Assembly: GCF_014805625.2 (NCBI RefSeq)
Contig: NW_023998414.1
Location: forward strand, 9,023,914-9,087,913
DNA length: 64,000 bases
DNA from: Glossina fuscipes
Taxonomy: Eukaryota; Arthropoda; Insecta; Diptera; Glossinidae
Direction: 5' to 3'
Numbering within the stretch: position 1 is the first letter of the stretch; each line of letters begins with the position of its first letter. Position numbers and translations under genes: made by a program. This document shows, piece after piece, positions 1 through 12,928 of this stretch. A model generated the notes under the pieces. It did no database searches. It saw nothing but the letters and a program-made list of their open reading frames with translations, and was not told where the DNA came from.

Positions 1-1396
1 TACTTTGCCCGCATTATCTTAAAAAAATCTTTTATTAAATGATAGAAATAAAAATTAAAGCTTTTATTATGTATGAACTCTACGCGTAAATTGGCTTCAA
101 TCGATATCTGATTTTAATTAAATATATTGATGTTTGGCTTTAATGTTTGCCAATTATAGAACAACCAAAATTCATCTTTATTCGAACAATAAAGTACGCA
201 GCGAAAAAGGGAAGCTTTTCGATAAGCATCTCATTCATATATATAATAAACTTGTAAATGTTCGCATATACCGCATATTACGTAAGTTATTGTTTACCTA
301 AAACGTGATTTTAATAAAACATATTTTTTCTTTTGTTTTTGATATTACGACAAACAAATGCATACTCATAATGAAGGATAATACTCAAGTAATAACGTAA
401 CAAAAGAATTATAATATGAGTAATGCTGAAGGGTAAATATGTGTATGAGTGTTGCTAGCTTTTAACGTCAGCTTAATAAACGATTTTGCTGGTATTTTCG
501 AATTTAATCCTAATAAGCATAAAATGGGAGAATTTTAAATGAGACATGATGCTCCAAATTTCAAAAATGTATTACATTTATCGATTAATGAAATGAATAT
601 GAAAAGGTAGTGGATTAAAATGAAAGAAGTACGAGTGTATGTCGATTTCAAGTATTTGCAATAATAGTTGCGATGCGAGCAGCTGCCAAGATTGGGATCA
701 GTTCTGCTATGAAATATATAGAAAACGTCAAGTCTCTTATAATACGATTAATCCATATCGGTTTATATATGCAACTTAGGATTAATTCAATTCGGGAAAT
801 ATTTTCTATGCGCACCGCATAAAGAGTTGTAGTATTGAAGTAAGACAAATCAAATTAAATTTGACCGTTTGAGTTATTTAGAAACCATGCTATGTTTTAG
901 AATATAAAGAATTGCAGAAGAAATATGTAAGTAGGTAATAAACTAAAATGACACGAAGCGCATTCGTACGAAACTGAAATCGGGAATATTTCGAATCAAA
1001 TACTGAACAATTTTTCAAGCAATTTGAGCTCTTTGGAATGTTCGTCTCATCTCAATTATCGCTCCGCGTTATAGGAAACCCAGACCTATCATATAGCTCA
1101 CTCGACTGCACCAATTTTTATATATGAATGCTTTTTTTTGGGCCAGAAATGCAATGTTTAATAGGGTTACATCTCCCGATCGGCGCAAATATGTGCAAAC
1201 CAAAAAGTTCTTATTATTAGTAATAAAACTTGATCTATGTTTGCATTAGTGCAATCATTTGATTCGTAAGTAAGTTATTAAAAAAAAACATAATACAATA
1301 TTTCATAAAATTGAAAGACACAGGTTTCACTCATTACTAAGGTCTTGAAATACGCATCGCAGATCCATTACTATATATCATATACATATATATATA
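1..1396. other. AT-rich non-coding stretch
   Basis: No exon, RNA gene or mobile element is recognisable here. All open frames are short and have random composition. It ends in a short TA-rich run (1380-1398) that served as the target of the mariner derivative that follows. Confidence 0.5.
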
Positions 1397-1680
1397 TTAG
1401 TTTGGGGAAAAATAAATCCATTATTTTTTCGGTATATGGCTGATTGCTTTAATGATAAAAAATTGGAATCTAGGGAGGATTCTGAAAATCGATTACTAGA
1501 GTTTTTTGCAAATAGAGACCAGGACTTCTATGAGAGAGGCATTTTGAAGTTACCTTTAAAATGGCAACAAATCATACAACAAAACGGCGCATATTTAACC
1601 CAATTCGGACAATCCGAAGCATGTTAAATAAAGTCCTGAAGTTCATATCAAAATAATGGATTTCTTTTTCCCCAAACTAA
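1397..1680 (+). mobile_element. Mariner internal-deletion derivative (MITE-like) with both ITRs
   Basis: The left end (1397) begins TTAGTTTGGGGAAAAA and continues to about 1425. The right end (1652-1680) is its reverse complement over about 29 bp, with one clear mismatch. Both ends sit directly against a TA dinucleotide (1395-1396 and 1681-1682), the target-site duplication of Tc1/mariner elements. Between them is only the 3' end of a mariner transposase frame, so almost the whole 1.3-kb element has been deleted. At the left the transposase codons start immediately after the ITR, suggesting that the deletion joined the ITR to the frame through a short T-rich match. It cannot transpose by itself but keeps the ends a transposase would need. 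The subfamily is not certain from the ITR alone. Confidence 0.9.
1424..1627 (+). pseudogene. Mariner transposase C-terminal fragment, in frame to its stop
   Basis: Translation from about 1424 reads FFRYMADCFNDKKL, followed by a charged segment (ESREDSENRLLEFF) and then FYERGILKLPLKW and QQNGAYL before the stop at 1625-1627. This matches the usual C-terminus of mariner DD34D transposases: an LFRSM-type motif after the last catalytic Asp, then FY/FW..GI..LP..W and NG.Y. The N-terminal HTH domains and all three catalytic acidic residues are missing, so the product would be catalytically dead. The first ATG (1436) lies inside the conserved LFRSM motif and is not the original start. The lack of frameshifts or stops over more than 60 codons suggests a fairly recent insertion. 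Confidence 0.85.
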
Positions 1681-1682
1681 TA

Positions 1683-3077
1683 AGTAATAAATATATGTGT
1701 ATATATATTATAAGGCATATTACATTGGATATCGATCAATATGTTTCGCAGGATCAGTAATAAAAGAATAACTTTTAGGCAAAATTTGGGTGAAAGATAT
1801 TTTTCTTCTTCGTTTGGGACCGTTTCCTTGCAATTTCACCATCCAAACATAGTAATAATGCTATGCAATAGCCACTATTGATTCTTTCTGCCTTTTCAAG
1901 ATAGTCGATAAAAGTTATACGAAGAAGATCGGAAAATGCGACAACGTTTCTAGTAATTAGTAAGTTGACATGTTTCGTTCATTATCACATATCGTGTGAG
2001 AAGTCTTCTTCAGTTCGGCTTTTGGCAAACATTGTACCTAACACGAGCAGAGCTTTCTCATGCAAAATAGAAAATATATTGCGTCCTGATAGACTCAATT
2101 CATTTCACGCAACTTTACCTTCAGATCTAACAGAAAGGTGTTGCTCGTTTTTTTTTTTTTTTTTTAAATTTTTTCAAAAAAAATTTTCGAAATTGAAGCG
2201 ACCAGACCACGAATTTGCAAAATTTTTTTATAATTAAAAAAAAAAAAAAAAAAAAAGGTCAAATTGGTTAGAAACGGCTCGCGCACACAATTATCCGCTT
2301 TTTATACATTTGCTTAAGGGTCACATCAAAAATCGTAGCGACCTGAATGCATAATTAATTTACTTGTTACTTTTCCTACTCTTTGGCGGGCATAGTTTGC
2401 TTGCGAAATTGAGCCAAGCATATCGAGAGAGGGGAACTGCAACTTGGCCGTTTTAAACTTTACGACTTTCAGAGTTAAAACCATAAAAGGATACCTGAGG
2501 AATTTTTGCAAATCGGCGTCAAGTCTTTACGCAGATCAGGAATATATATTGTAAGGTCTGCGATCCATAACGGAAGAGCATCGTCGTATTTAATACATAT
2601 TCTTTAAAGTATATATTAAATTGCAGAAAGTCGAAAAGTAAAGGTTTAAAATAAATTAAATTTAAGTGCTGTTCAAGTTGAAAGAAAATGGATGAAAACG
2701 AGAAGTATATCTACCATCCACAGCTTGACTGCTGCAATCAATTTGTAAATAATTCGTTTCGTTTAACAACATGAAGGATTGATTAAAGTTTCGTATAAAA
2801 ATGGATTATTTGCGTTTTTTGTTTGCTTGATTTGTAATTAAAGAAAGCGATTGCACACTTTTCTCAATGCTTTTACGGCTTTTTATTCCTCAACATCGCA
2901 TAACATCAGAGATTCTTTTATGCTTCATTATTTCTTTGTTTTATTATTTACACGCATCGTAAGTACCGTGGTTCTCGTGGTTGATATGAGGTTGAGGGAT
3001 ACTTAAGAAAAATTATCTCCGTTTGCCTTTGATATATTTACGTAAATTTTGTTGTTTGCTCTCTGGTAACAATGTCA

Positions 3078-3112
<35 letters not shown>

Positions 3113-6100
3113 ATAATCATTATTCTTTATATTTATGGTCTGACGCCATATGCTGGCATTGCTGTCAGTGTTTTTGATTTAATACAGTTTTATTGACATG
3201 AAGTAATATTATAACAGTGTTAGAAGCGCGTACAAAAGGAAGGAGGAAAATTATAACGGCTTTATGTTGTTAGTCTTCAAAATAAACATTTTTTTTTGAA
3301 TGAGTCACGGCAAGGCATAGGCAATTACCCTGTAATAGACTATCCAAAAGGTATGGATGGCGGCAAAAAAAAAAAAAGAAAAACAAAAAATTCATAACAT
3401 AAAACTTAATCTTCACCATTTGTTCGACCATCGCCTGCCATGTCTCCAGTCAATCGCTACAAAAATTGTAAGATATGCAGTAAAAAAAAAAAATTTATTT
3501 TAATTGTTAATTTTACATAAATTTAACAAAGTTTAGCAATTTTGGACAAATTTAAAAATTAATCGGAAGGTATTACATTTTGGTTATAGGGGTGGATGCA
3601 TCAAAAGTTCCCTTGATTTCTGGATTAACAAAGATGCTTAAATTCTAAAATTGTTGATAAGTTCCGCTGCTTGCGCGAAAGCAACTCAATTATGGGGGCC
3701 GTGCAGCATCTCTGAATAATCACAACAAGTACGGCTAAGATTATAAAGCTGCTTCTTGCTTCGCCCATTCTTCTTTCTTTTTTTTAACTTGCCTCTTCTT
3801 CTTTTTTGTTTTTTCCTTCTAGCTTCTCGGCTTAGGCCGCACTTTCCGATTTTAGTTTCATATATATTTTAGTAGAGATTCGCAAGTAAAAGCTTAATCG
3901 AGTACATTCTTGCTTCAGTCAACCAACTCTTTGGCTGCAAATTGAACTTAATCTTTGAACAATGAAGTTTCGAGCACGAAAGCAATTCAACATCAGCAAC
4001 ATATTTCCTAAAAGTTTCTTTTATCTTTAGGGTAGAGGAGCTAAAATAAAAAATGGCGTTCAGCTTAATCCGTTAGGTCCTTTCTATTCTGCAAATTGAG
4101 ACGCTGATATGTATTTATTACACAGCTAGATGTAATGTAAAGAATTCTTTCTCTCTGTCTTCCTTCTTTTTAAAGAATCTGGAGTTGGTTCGTGCAAATG
4201 CAAGTTAATGCAGATTAATAGAGGAAACCTGGCTTTGTGACTGGTCACTGGTCATAACAAAGGGCGATCATAATTTTTGTGAAATATGATTTCAATGAAA
4301 ATGAATTTCAAAACTTGCTTTTTGTAAATGACACGTCACTCAGAGCATGAAATATAATGCTTTTGCATTTTTCTCTATAATGTCCAAACATATTCAATAC
4401 GTTTGTAGCGAGCGTCAGATTCCGTAATGAAATTCGTATGCGCCTGAATCATTCGTTAGTGAAAAATGTGATAATGACTTTTCTTATTTTGTATTTATTT
4501 ATTTTATTGACGCTTATGTAATCTTGAAGCCGTTAAGAACTTTTCCAATTGATTAAAAAATGTCTACCGTATGTGCAATAATCCAATACGATAATACAAA
4601 ATGTTCTTGCCGATGTAAGAGAAAAACGAGAGAAGGAAATTGAAGGTAATGAAAAGAACAAGGTCGCTACGGAGGTAGGAGGAGAAATAAAACATAACAA
4701 GTCATCATTTTCCTCCAAGTGCTAAATAACGAAAATGAAAAGCTTACGTTTGTAGGTGCGATAAGAGCGTGTAAGCTGTTTTAACTCTTTAGACAGGCAA
4801 TTTTAAGCTCTTGTAATTCTTACCTGAAAGGACTTGGCCAAAGAGGTATCAACAAGTGATTATTGCGAACTGACCTATGAAAAGTAAAAAGATTAAAAAG
4901 CTCTCCCTGTGCGTGCCGTAGAATAATGTTATCAAAGTTAAGCAGGCGTGTGACTTTAATAAAACGAACGAAGGAATAACTTAGCCTCAGATATGGGCAT
5001 ATCTGGTTTTATAATATCAATCAATTCCTTCAGAGTTTAAGTACCCATGGCACCCATATATTTCTAAGGCATATTGTACAAGTGGCATAATTGAAGCTTG
5101 ACCCCTGAGTAAGCATATTCAAGGAATGAAACTTTCTAAGTCAGCAAGGCAGAGTTACATTTTTTTTTTTTTTTTTTTTTTATGGAAAAGGCCTATCAGC
5201 TGCATCTGCCATATCGGGAACAGCGTCTCAAACGCCTTGCAACTTGTATGTATTTTTGCTTCCGCTAAGATTCTGCATTGATCAAGTCAATCTAATCAGA
5301 CCAAAATAAAACCATACTTTGCTTTAATTCCAAAATTTCTTTTGGAAATGCATTTAGCCTCTCCGCAAAAATATATATAAAAAAAAAAAAAATTGACAAT
5401 TTTATGCTCTTGCAGGTTGCAGCAAATAAATTTTACGTAAAAATGAAACCTATCCACTCACCGGCACCTACTGAATGAATAACAATCAGTCAACTTTTAT
5501 ATGCTCGCTATTATCTTACTACTCATAGAAAGAGTGACCTCATTTAACCTAATCAAATTGAATTTATGTATGTAAGCGAAACAAATACACATTCACGCAT
5601 ACCTAACTATCAGTAATGTACTCACTTGCATAATACGCTATGATCTGGTTGCCTCGAGTGCTTAGATAATAATAATCGGAATACGCTTAAAACTACCTAC
5701 ACAACATGTACTATATTCTGCACGTATAAGCAACGTGAATACAATGATTGCATGCACACAACTACGAAGTCGGAAGCGTAAAAGTTTTTTATGGCCATAG
5801 GTGCGTGAATGTTAAGCAAATAGATAGATTCACTGCGCAAATATTTTTTTAGATGGTTTACTTTAAAATATATTTCATTTATTAATTTTTTTCTTTTTTT
5901 TTTTTTTTTAATTTACTAACGATAACGAGTTTTAATCGTATATAAATTTAATGTAATAATGATTATAAAAATAAATATAAAGCAAGATAAACTACGTACA
6001 TGTATATTAGGTATGTAAATATGAAATCGGAATTTGCCCATAGTGGACACTAGTACCACGTGCAGTGGTATACTTGTTTGATGCTATTTTTATTTTTTTT

Positions 6101-6850
6101 TCTGCACCTTGAACATCTGGCAAAAATAAGCAGTTATGATAATAGCATGTGTTGTGGTGCAAAAATATTTTATTTTTCGTGTCAAATAAAGAGCATTTGC
6201 CGATAGCAATCGTATCTTAACTGGAGAACGCTCAACGTAAAAATTCATGGGTACATCAAGGCGTACCATTTCATTGAGGTATCACAATAGAGATACTATT
6301 TTTCAACTCATAATTATTATTACATTAAGGCAATATAAAATTGAATATGTGTATTTGAATTGTACTCCCTGTCTCTTGAAAGCTTACTGAAAGTTTTAGC
6401 CTAAAACTACTCTTACATGCATTCGATGCAACTCGAATATTGCTTGGAACTGCATGGAACATGTTTCAATTATCCTGGATTTTATTGAAGCCTTTAAATG
6501 CAATGATGTTATGATGATGTGTTCATGAATCGTTGTATGGTTTTACCGTCGGATAGAGAAAATCTTGAGGATAGAGAAATCAACCGATTACTGAATCGAA
6601 AATTTTCACTTGTACTCGAAATACCTGTTAGCCGTAGTGCACCCTTCGTTTCGCCTGAGAACCCGTTATCAACCAAATCTTACCTTACTCGTCCATTGTA
6701 TTCCGTAGCATTTTCAAAACAAACTCAATTCCACTTCTATTCTCTCAGAATATGCGATCAATGGAGCAAACACTATATTGGTTAGAAGTCTACTGTCGAA
6801 TTTTATTTTTGAGTATGCACAATATATATGTATATCGTTTTGATGCATAT
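1683..6850. other. AT-rich non-coding stretch with homopolymers and microsatellites
   Basis: No exon is recognisable. The stretch holds T- and A-runs (about 2149-2165, 2237-2257, 5160-5182, 5890-5910) and a TTA microsatellite at 3081-3110. The open frames, such as the one at 6519-6785, have no recognisable domains and no flanking splice signals that I trust. Confidence 0.45.
3081..3110. repeat. (TTA)n microsatellite
   Basis: About ten uninterrupted TTA/ATT units in AT-rich non-coding DNA. Confidence 0.95.
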
Positions 6851-6854
6851 CAAC

Positions 6855-7130
6855 TTCTGCATCGATTGAAGAATGTCCATCTGTTCATCTGTCCGTCTGC
6901 TCAGCTTTGTCGTATCACTAGTACCATCGGCTACAAATTTGCAATAAAATGTTGAAAATGATCAAAGGACCCATCTACAACGCTCACATGCCTATACGAC
7001 AAAATCTGCAAACATCTTTGTTGTCTGGGTTTCTTGCTCGATACTCATAAAATGCAACACATACACCAGCATAAACTTCCATCTTTATTCCGAAAACAGA
7101 AAAATCAAGCTTGTCCAATATTATAGAGTA
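6855..7130 (-). repeat. Probable INE-1-like fragment with GGAC-type block (reverse orientation)
   Basis: At about 6878-6905 the plus strand reads ATCTGTTCATCTGTCCGTCT, the reverse complement of the GGACAGATG-type block in the other dispersed repeats here. The flanks are too diverged to assign the family or the limits with confidence. Confidence 0.4.
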
Positions 7131-8022
7131 ACAAAAATTTATCTTCTAATCCCTTTTTTTCTGTCCGTGATGCTTGTAAAGGATTTCGTCACGACCCAAT
7201 TTAATATTTTTACTTGTTCAGAATTTTGAGAAACTTTGAGGCACTAAGAGAAGAGTACTTAGTCGAATATAAGTTTTGTATTTTTCAGTTTTCCAGTTTT
7301 CTTTACCAATATCTTAGTTATATTTAAATATATTACTTGAGCAAGCAAATGTATATAAAACTCTTTTGAAAATTGCGTATATATATATATATATATGTGA
7401 CTTTTCTTTACAAGTCATATCTTGCATATAGTCTAAGGAAGGGTATATGCTTGCTTAGAGGTTATAGGTGCCGGTGTAATTCAGTATGAAATATTTTAAA
7501 GTTTGTCTCTCCATACATCTTTGTAATTACGTTCATGAGGATAGACGCATAGGCACATATATATATATACATAAATATACATTGAACTTGTTAACAACTC
7601 GTTAGAATTTCCTTCAAGACCTTGACACAATGTATTTCTTGTACCGAAGATTTGACAAGCTAGGTCATGTTAAATAAATGACAACGACGAAAGGACATTT
7701 AACTCTGACATGTTTTCAGTAAATGAAGTGTAAAACAAACTGAATAAGAGTTTCATGTCAAGCACCGAACAAAATGTTGCATAGAAAGTTTTCACTTGCA
7801 CTTTGCATTTGCAGGTATTCATCGAAAACTTTTTACATAACAAGTCTAAATTATTTCTCTCCTATTTTATTAATAACTAACTCTCTGCCTTGTTAGGGAA
7901 CATAACATATATAAAATATTGTAAGGTAGCTGTCTTTCCTTATCGCCCCAAGCACTGATACGCTGCCAAGACAACTTTAAACCCATGTAGATCTATATCA
8001 TATATATATATTTCTGCATATA

Positions 8023-8074
<52 letters not shown>

Positions 8075-8735
8075 TATTGTCAAGTAAGGTTTGTCATATT
8101 CACACGTTTTATTTTCTCTGATGCTTGTATAATCCTCCATGGTTTAATGACATTCCTACACTTCCACTTAAAAACCCTAATCTTTCCTTAAGGTTTTACG
8201 TCTAACAAGGATCATTTTCTTCGTAAGCTTTACAAGCTTATAATTAAGTCTCTAAACCATACTCTCTCAAAAAAGCGATCACTATACTAGTATTTTACTG
8301 TCTGATGTACTAACATATCAATATATAGTGATTTCTTGAAATCAAGCAAGAAAACTAATGAATGCCCAAAATGGAATTTTCCGCATTCCATGGTTAGCAT
8401 CTGTATGCGCTCAATAACTTAATAATATGGAATGGAGAACTGTGATTTTATGCAGAGAAAATTCCAAATCTCCAAATTAAATTTAGCTGTTGTGTGCATA
8501 TTATATATACTCGCATTACTATATCATTTTCATCAATAATTGTCGATGATCAAAATACACTCAATCATTTCTTAAGTGTTTCTATTCATGTACTTTGTAA
8601 GTTCGAATAAAAAGAAAATCGATTTTTATTTTTGTTTTTTTTTGTTTTCTGGAGAACAAATCAGCAAATATTTACATCAGAAAACCAAGAGAGACATCAA
8701 AAAAATAAAAATTAAAAGAAAACAAAAACAAATAA
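7131..8735. other. AT-rich non-coding stretch with TA tracts
   Basis: Contains TA runs near 7376-7396, 7556-7569 and 7999-8010, and the long one at 8025-8071. No gene is seen. Confidence 0.45.
8025..8071. repeat. (TA)n microsatellite
   Basis: A near-perfect TA tract of about 47 bp. TA tracts are also the preferred target of the Tc1/mariner elements found in this window. Confidence 0.95.
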
Positions 8736-9505
8736 GACAAGTAAGAAAATCATATTCGATCGTGATCGAATCTTTTACACACATCACCGTTATCCCAAAA
8801 AAAGCTCAAAAAAAAAAAAGGAATACAACTAAGTTCCCATAACATTGGTTGGGCATGGACGATTTTCCCTATTTTTTAGAATAAAAGCTGAATTTTATAT
8901 CGTATGTCGTATTGTAGTTTATAAGGAGTAATGGCCAAAAAATATGGAAATAAACGTGTTCACAGTTTTTGTTGCGTAAGCATGTGGGTTTGTCCCTTAA
9001 CCGATTTTGGTTATTCTCAAAATCTTTTTGCAAATTTGTGGGTGAGATCTTTATTTTTGCAAATGGTAGGATGCTTATCACAGATGCTAAACGGTTGGGC
9101 AGACGGACAGATGGATAGACGAATAGGCGGACATTCTTTCGAATTTAATGCAGGCCAAGAATTTATATATTTTATGAGTTTTTTTTAAAGCTTGCTTTGG
9201 AATTTTATAAAGGTATTAAAAAGGAAATTCATTTTTATTGTTATACTATAACGTTGGCTAGGAGTGGTCGACTTTTTAGATTTATGTAAAGATACTATTG
9301 CATCAGCACCCAAAGCCGAAAACTTCATTTTTGCGACTAGGAAAGTATTTACTACCGATATTACACGGGTAGACAGAGAGACAGGCAGACAGACAGACTG
9401 TTGTCTGTCTATACATGTATGTGTTCTTTGTGTAGTCTATAGACACTCTTTCTCGTTGTTGCAAACGTTTTGACAAAATGAATACACTCTCCATCCTGCG
9501 TTGGT
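8736..9505 (+). mobile_element. INE-1/DINE-1-like composite dispersed repeat, copy 1
   Basis: The 5' end reads GACAAGTAAGAAAATCATAT and runs into a CGAATCTTTTA...CATCA motif, the same layout as the start of Drosophila INE-1/DINE-1 (mini-me) elements. Two GGAC/GACA tetranucleotide blocks lie at about 9097-9133 and 9368-9400. Between them are GGCCAAGAATTTATAT (after the first block) and TTCATTTTTGCGAC (before the second). The 3' part has GTTGCAAACGTTTTGACAAA. The same order of motifs recurs at 51003-51960. Open frames on both strands here are by-products of this repeat. Assignment to non-autonomous Helitrons follows the literature on INE-1. I do not see the Helitron termini themselves. Confidence 0.75.
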
Positions 9506-9847
9506 TTATTCGGAAAGTAAGATAAAAGCAACACATTTGCCTTAACACGGCATTAGATATGTTTTCCACCTGAGGTGAAAATGTTTAGGAATCAGAATTG
9601 ATGAATATTCGACGACTCGTGATGATATTATATGAACACGGTCTTAACCTTCCATCTCGGTTTGTTTATAATATGTTCCAAATCCTTTTATTATTGGTGT
9701 ACAAATAAGTTCTTTGTGTTGAAATGAATTGCTTTATATAATGTATGTGATGCGTTCATTTGTTCTGAAATTTTGAGATATTGGTATTTGTATTTTTTTT
9801 TGTCAGTGTTAGTTGTTTACCGGCTGTGTATATCAATATATAAAGAA
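9506..9847. other. Non-coding spacer between repeat and mariner remnant
   Basis: No further feature is recognised. The spacer separates the INE-1-like composite from the mariner remnant that follows. Confidence 0.4.
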
Positions 9848-10240
9848 ATGGGTGTCATTTATCGGAGTGCATTTTATGAAACTGGAAAAAATGCATCTCA
9901 ACCTTTGAAAATGATTGAGTTAGTTTGGTATGAAAATACAGTCAGCCATGAAACAGTTAGAAAGTGGTCTACGAGATTTCTTTCAAAGAATTGTAGTCTT
10001 AAAGACGATAAATGTTAGCACACGTCCGTCCGTCTCACGCAAAAGCATCCGATGAGGTGATCTTTAATTTCAGCTACGAAATACTTTTGATTGCGGCATT
10101 GTGCCTGCTTGTGATTACTATTGCTAAAGATCGATAGAGTTCTATTTAGCAAATTAGCGATTCTCCAAGGATGAAGATGTGTGAAAATGGGTCGGTGAAC
10201 ATTTCGCTTCGAAACCACGAATTTAGCTACAGTGAGGGCA
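9848..10240 (+). pseudogene. Decayed mariner transposase (N-terminal half)
   Basis: The frame starting MGVIYRSAFYETGKNAS continues through ENTVSHETVRKWSTRF and CSLKDD to a stop at 10016-10018. This is the mariner N-terminal HTH region, whose family pattern is IR..LFYEFKLG..A.E..RNI...FGE.TV..RTV..WF.KFRSGD.SLED. Beyond the stop, mariner-like sequence continues in shifted frames (TTGATTGC near 10090; GTGTGAAAATGGGTCGGTG near 10180, the region that encodes the VKKMDRWVPH-type segment). There are multiple frameshifts and a stop, and no ITRs are seen. A second copy of the same lineage lies at 33046-33425. Confidence 0.7.
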
Positions 10241-10957
10241 ACAAGAGGCAAGGAAACCTTAAGTAATGACGGTAATTATCTCGTTTATTGAACTTTTTTA
10301 AAAAATATTTTTTAAATAAACTTGAATTTTATCATAGATAATATATTTGCACACCTATAATATGTAATTCTTTTTTATTACCCATATTTTTGATTATGGG
10401 CTTTTTTCACTTAATAAGAGAAGCATGACTCATAGTTGTAAAAGAGGAGAAGTTTGAAAACGCTTGGAAAGTTGCGAAAGTGTGAATGCTTATAATAACT
10501 CAATGTCCATGTAGCGCTCACATAACATTTTATTACCGCCAACCTGCAGTATAAACAATTACAACTTTCTACTTTATAGCTTATCGCTTAAATGCTTGCA
10601 CTTTTATCGATTTACTCTATAAACTGCGCCTAAATGTTCATTGTCTTTAAAGGGTTTTAAAAATTTAATTGAATTTTCTAATTAAAGTTGAAATTATTTT
10701 TTTAATTAAGTTTACGTTTCCCTCTCTGCATACGCAGTTTTCCAATGAAGCCTGTACAACTTATCCTCATCCTTGTACAAGTTATTACTTTCTCATAATC
10801 ACAATTAGCCCATATCGGCGTTGTATGCACAAGATACAGCAACGCCCAGGAAAAGACTAACAATAACCACAAACATGATATACAGAATCAATACAAACAT
10901 ATTGTATAATGAATTTTTTCAAAGCCGACTTGTAATAATGAACCAAAAAAAAAAAAA
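10241..10957. other. AT-rich non-coding stretch
   Basis: Nothing recognisable. It ends in an A-run (about 10945-10958) directly before the next INE-1-like repeat. Confidence 0.4.
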
Positions 10958-11690
10958 ACAAGTAAGAAAATTTATAGTAGAGCGCGGCCGAATCTTTTAT
11001 ACCTATCATCATTCTTCGGTATAGATCTACTCTCTAATTGCTTTTATTTGATATCCATGTTAATGGAACTGTGAAGAAAAATTAATACACCCCTGACGTG
11101 ACCTTCGCGATGTTTTAATTATAATTAACATACTTAACTTCTCGCACTCTACGTTCCAAGTACCCCGTTGACTATACCGCTAACAAAGGGCGAATCCACC
11201 ACCTTGTCCACCATATTTGTTTTAGGATTAACGTGTTTTTAGACAAATAGTATATCTTCATGTGCGGAACGTACGCAATAATAAGCAGAAAACGTATAAA
11301 AAATAGCGAATAAAATTCAATTTTAATTACTCATGCCTTCGTGTAAGTGAGGCCGATTTTTTTAATTTTTAACATGTAGGAATAGTAGATATGTCTTCAG
11401 TTTAGATTTCGGTCTATTGTAGGCGCGTTCTTTGATCAATTGTGACCACTTTGAATGCCAGCATGCGTGCAAGAATTCCCAATTTGAAGGCGATAGTTGC
11501 ACTTTTGCGACCAAGAGAATGTTTACCACGAATTGGCAGGGAGTCGGACAGACGGACAGATTCATAATTCGGTTGAGAATTTTAAGCTGATCACGAACAT
11601 GCATACGCTTTGTGGGATTTGTGAAACTTGTTTCTGGGTGTTGCAAACGTTTCGATAAAATGAATATACGCTTCGTGTACGCATTCAGAT
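10958..11690 (+). mobile_element. INE-1-like dispersed repeat with one GGAC block
   Basis: The 5' end ACAAGTAAGAAAATTTATAG, followed by GCGCGGCCGAATCTTTTATA and CATCATCATT, matches the start of the 8736 copy. The 3' half has GAAGGCGATAGTTGCACTTT and TTGCGACCAAGAGAATG, a GGACAGACGGACAGATTC block at about 11551-11569, and then GCTGATCACGAACATGCATA, GCTTTGTGGG and GGTGTTGCAAACGTTTCGAT. It lacks the first of the two blocks present in the 8.7- and 51-kb copies. The 137-codon minus-strand open frame at 11362-11775 lies in this repeat and is not a gene. Confidence 0.7.
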
Positions 11691-12928
11691 CAGTGAGTGT
11701 ATGCTGGTTGTGAAGGTTGGCACTATGACAATAGTGAAACAACATGTACAGTATTTTTAATATAACGATAAACACGGCAACTGATGCATTAGCGATATAG
11801 CGGCGCAGATATCGGGTTTAATCAGCAGAATAACAAAATGCATATTATGGCAATTCCTTTGTGCGGAATAGGGACACGATTAACATGTTGGTAAAAGTGA
11901 AAGATTACTTTTAAAATGATATAAATCCAAATTGATTTTTGTCTGATAGTAGCTGTCGCATTACCTCAACAAAATTGCATTAATTATCTTGTAATGTTCG
12001 ATAAAGCTGAAGCATATTTGCATATTTGCTCGTGTTCCCTTGTTTGAGTTTTCATTTTACATATATATATATATATATGTTTATATATATATATATATAT
12101 ACATATAGTTGCGTATGTCGATGTGCTATTATTTATAATCATTAGCTGAAAAGGATATAAATTTGTTTTGTTTTACATGTAATCTGTGCTTAATGAAGTG
12201 CACGAAATGAGATGAAAGCTCTACTATACATACATACATAGGTGATATTACGTCATGCACCTTCAAAAAATTCAATAACATTTTATTAAAATTGTTATGC
12301 CTCTAAAAAGATAATGACTGGAACTATTATACTTTAGAGTAAAGTTCATTAAGTTCGAGTGATAACAATATTTACACGGATTTTAAATGGAATTCAATTT
12401 GTTTTGATTAAATTCATTTTCGCTCGAATACCAATCAAATACATAAAATTCGAGAAGGGAATGTCAAGGAATGTACTATAACTTCAATAATAAAGAAATC
12501 AGTTATAATTAATTATATCGTTTTTTCTGTATATTTCTAATATTTTTAAGAAGCTAACTGAGCAAAGTTGTTGTAGAGCAACACAAAAAACACATGAGAA
12601 AAGTGTTCTTCTTTTTATTACCTGTAAAAATTGTTGAGAAAAAACTCAAGGTATATTAATTGCCAATAACTAACTTGTTGGTTACCTACGAAAGTCGGGA
12701 AGTCCTTTGCATCATGAAGGTGAAATTTACATTAAGAAAACTATTAAGTGATCACATATTTAATTTACTTTACTCTTGTTACATTTTTTTATTAATAGCT
12801 TTTCGTTGTCCTAATTGAAAAAAAAAAAAAAAAACACAAACATATTCCTTTATAACTTTGCCTTTTTTATTTGTTTATGTAAAAAATTTTTATTCAACCG
12901 ACAAGAATAATATCAGTGGCAAACTTAA
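11691..12928. other. AT-rich non-coding stretch with interrupted TA tract
   Basis: Holds the two TA tracts at 12061-12102 separated by a short interruption, and an A-run near 12820-12833. No gene is seen. Confidence 0.45.
12061..12102. repeat. (AT)n microsatellite, interrupted
   Basis: Two TA tracts of about 18-20 bp separated by GTTT, flanked by further ATAT. Confidence 0.9.

Noticed and set aside
11362..11775. 137-codon minus-strand open frame
   Set aside because: It is antisense to the INE-1-like repeat at 10958-11690, and similar shadow frames occur on the other copies.
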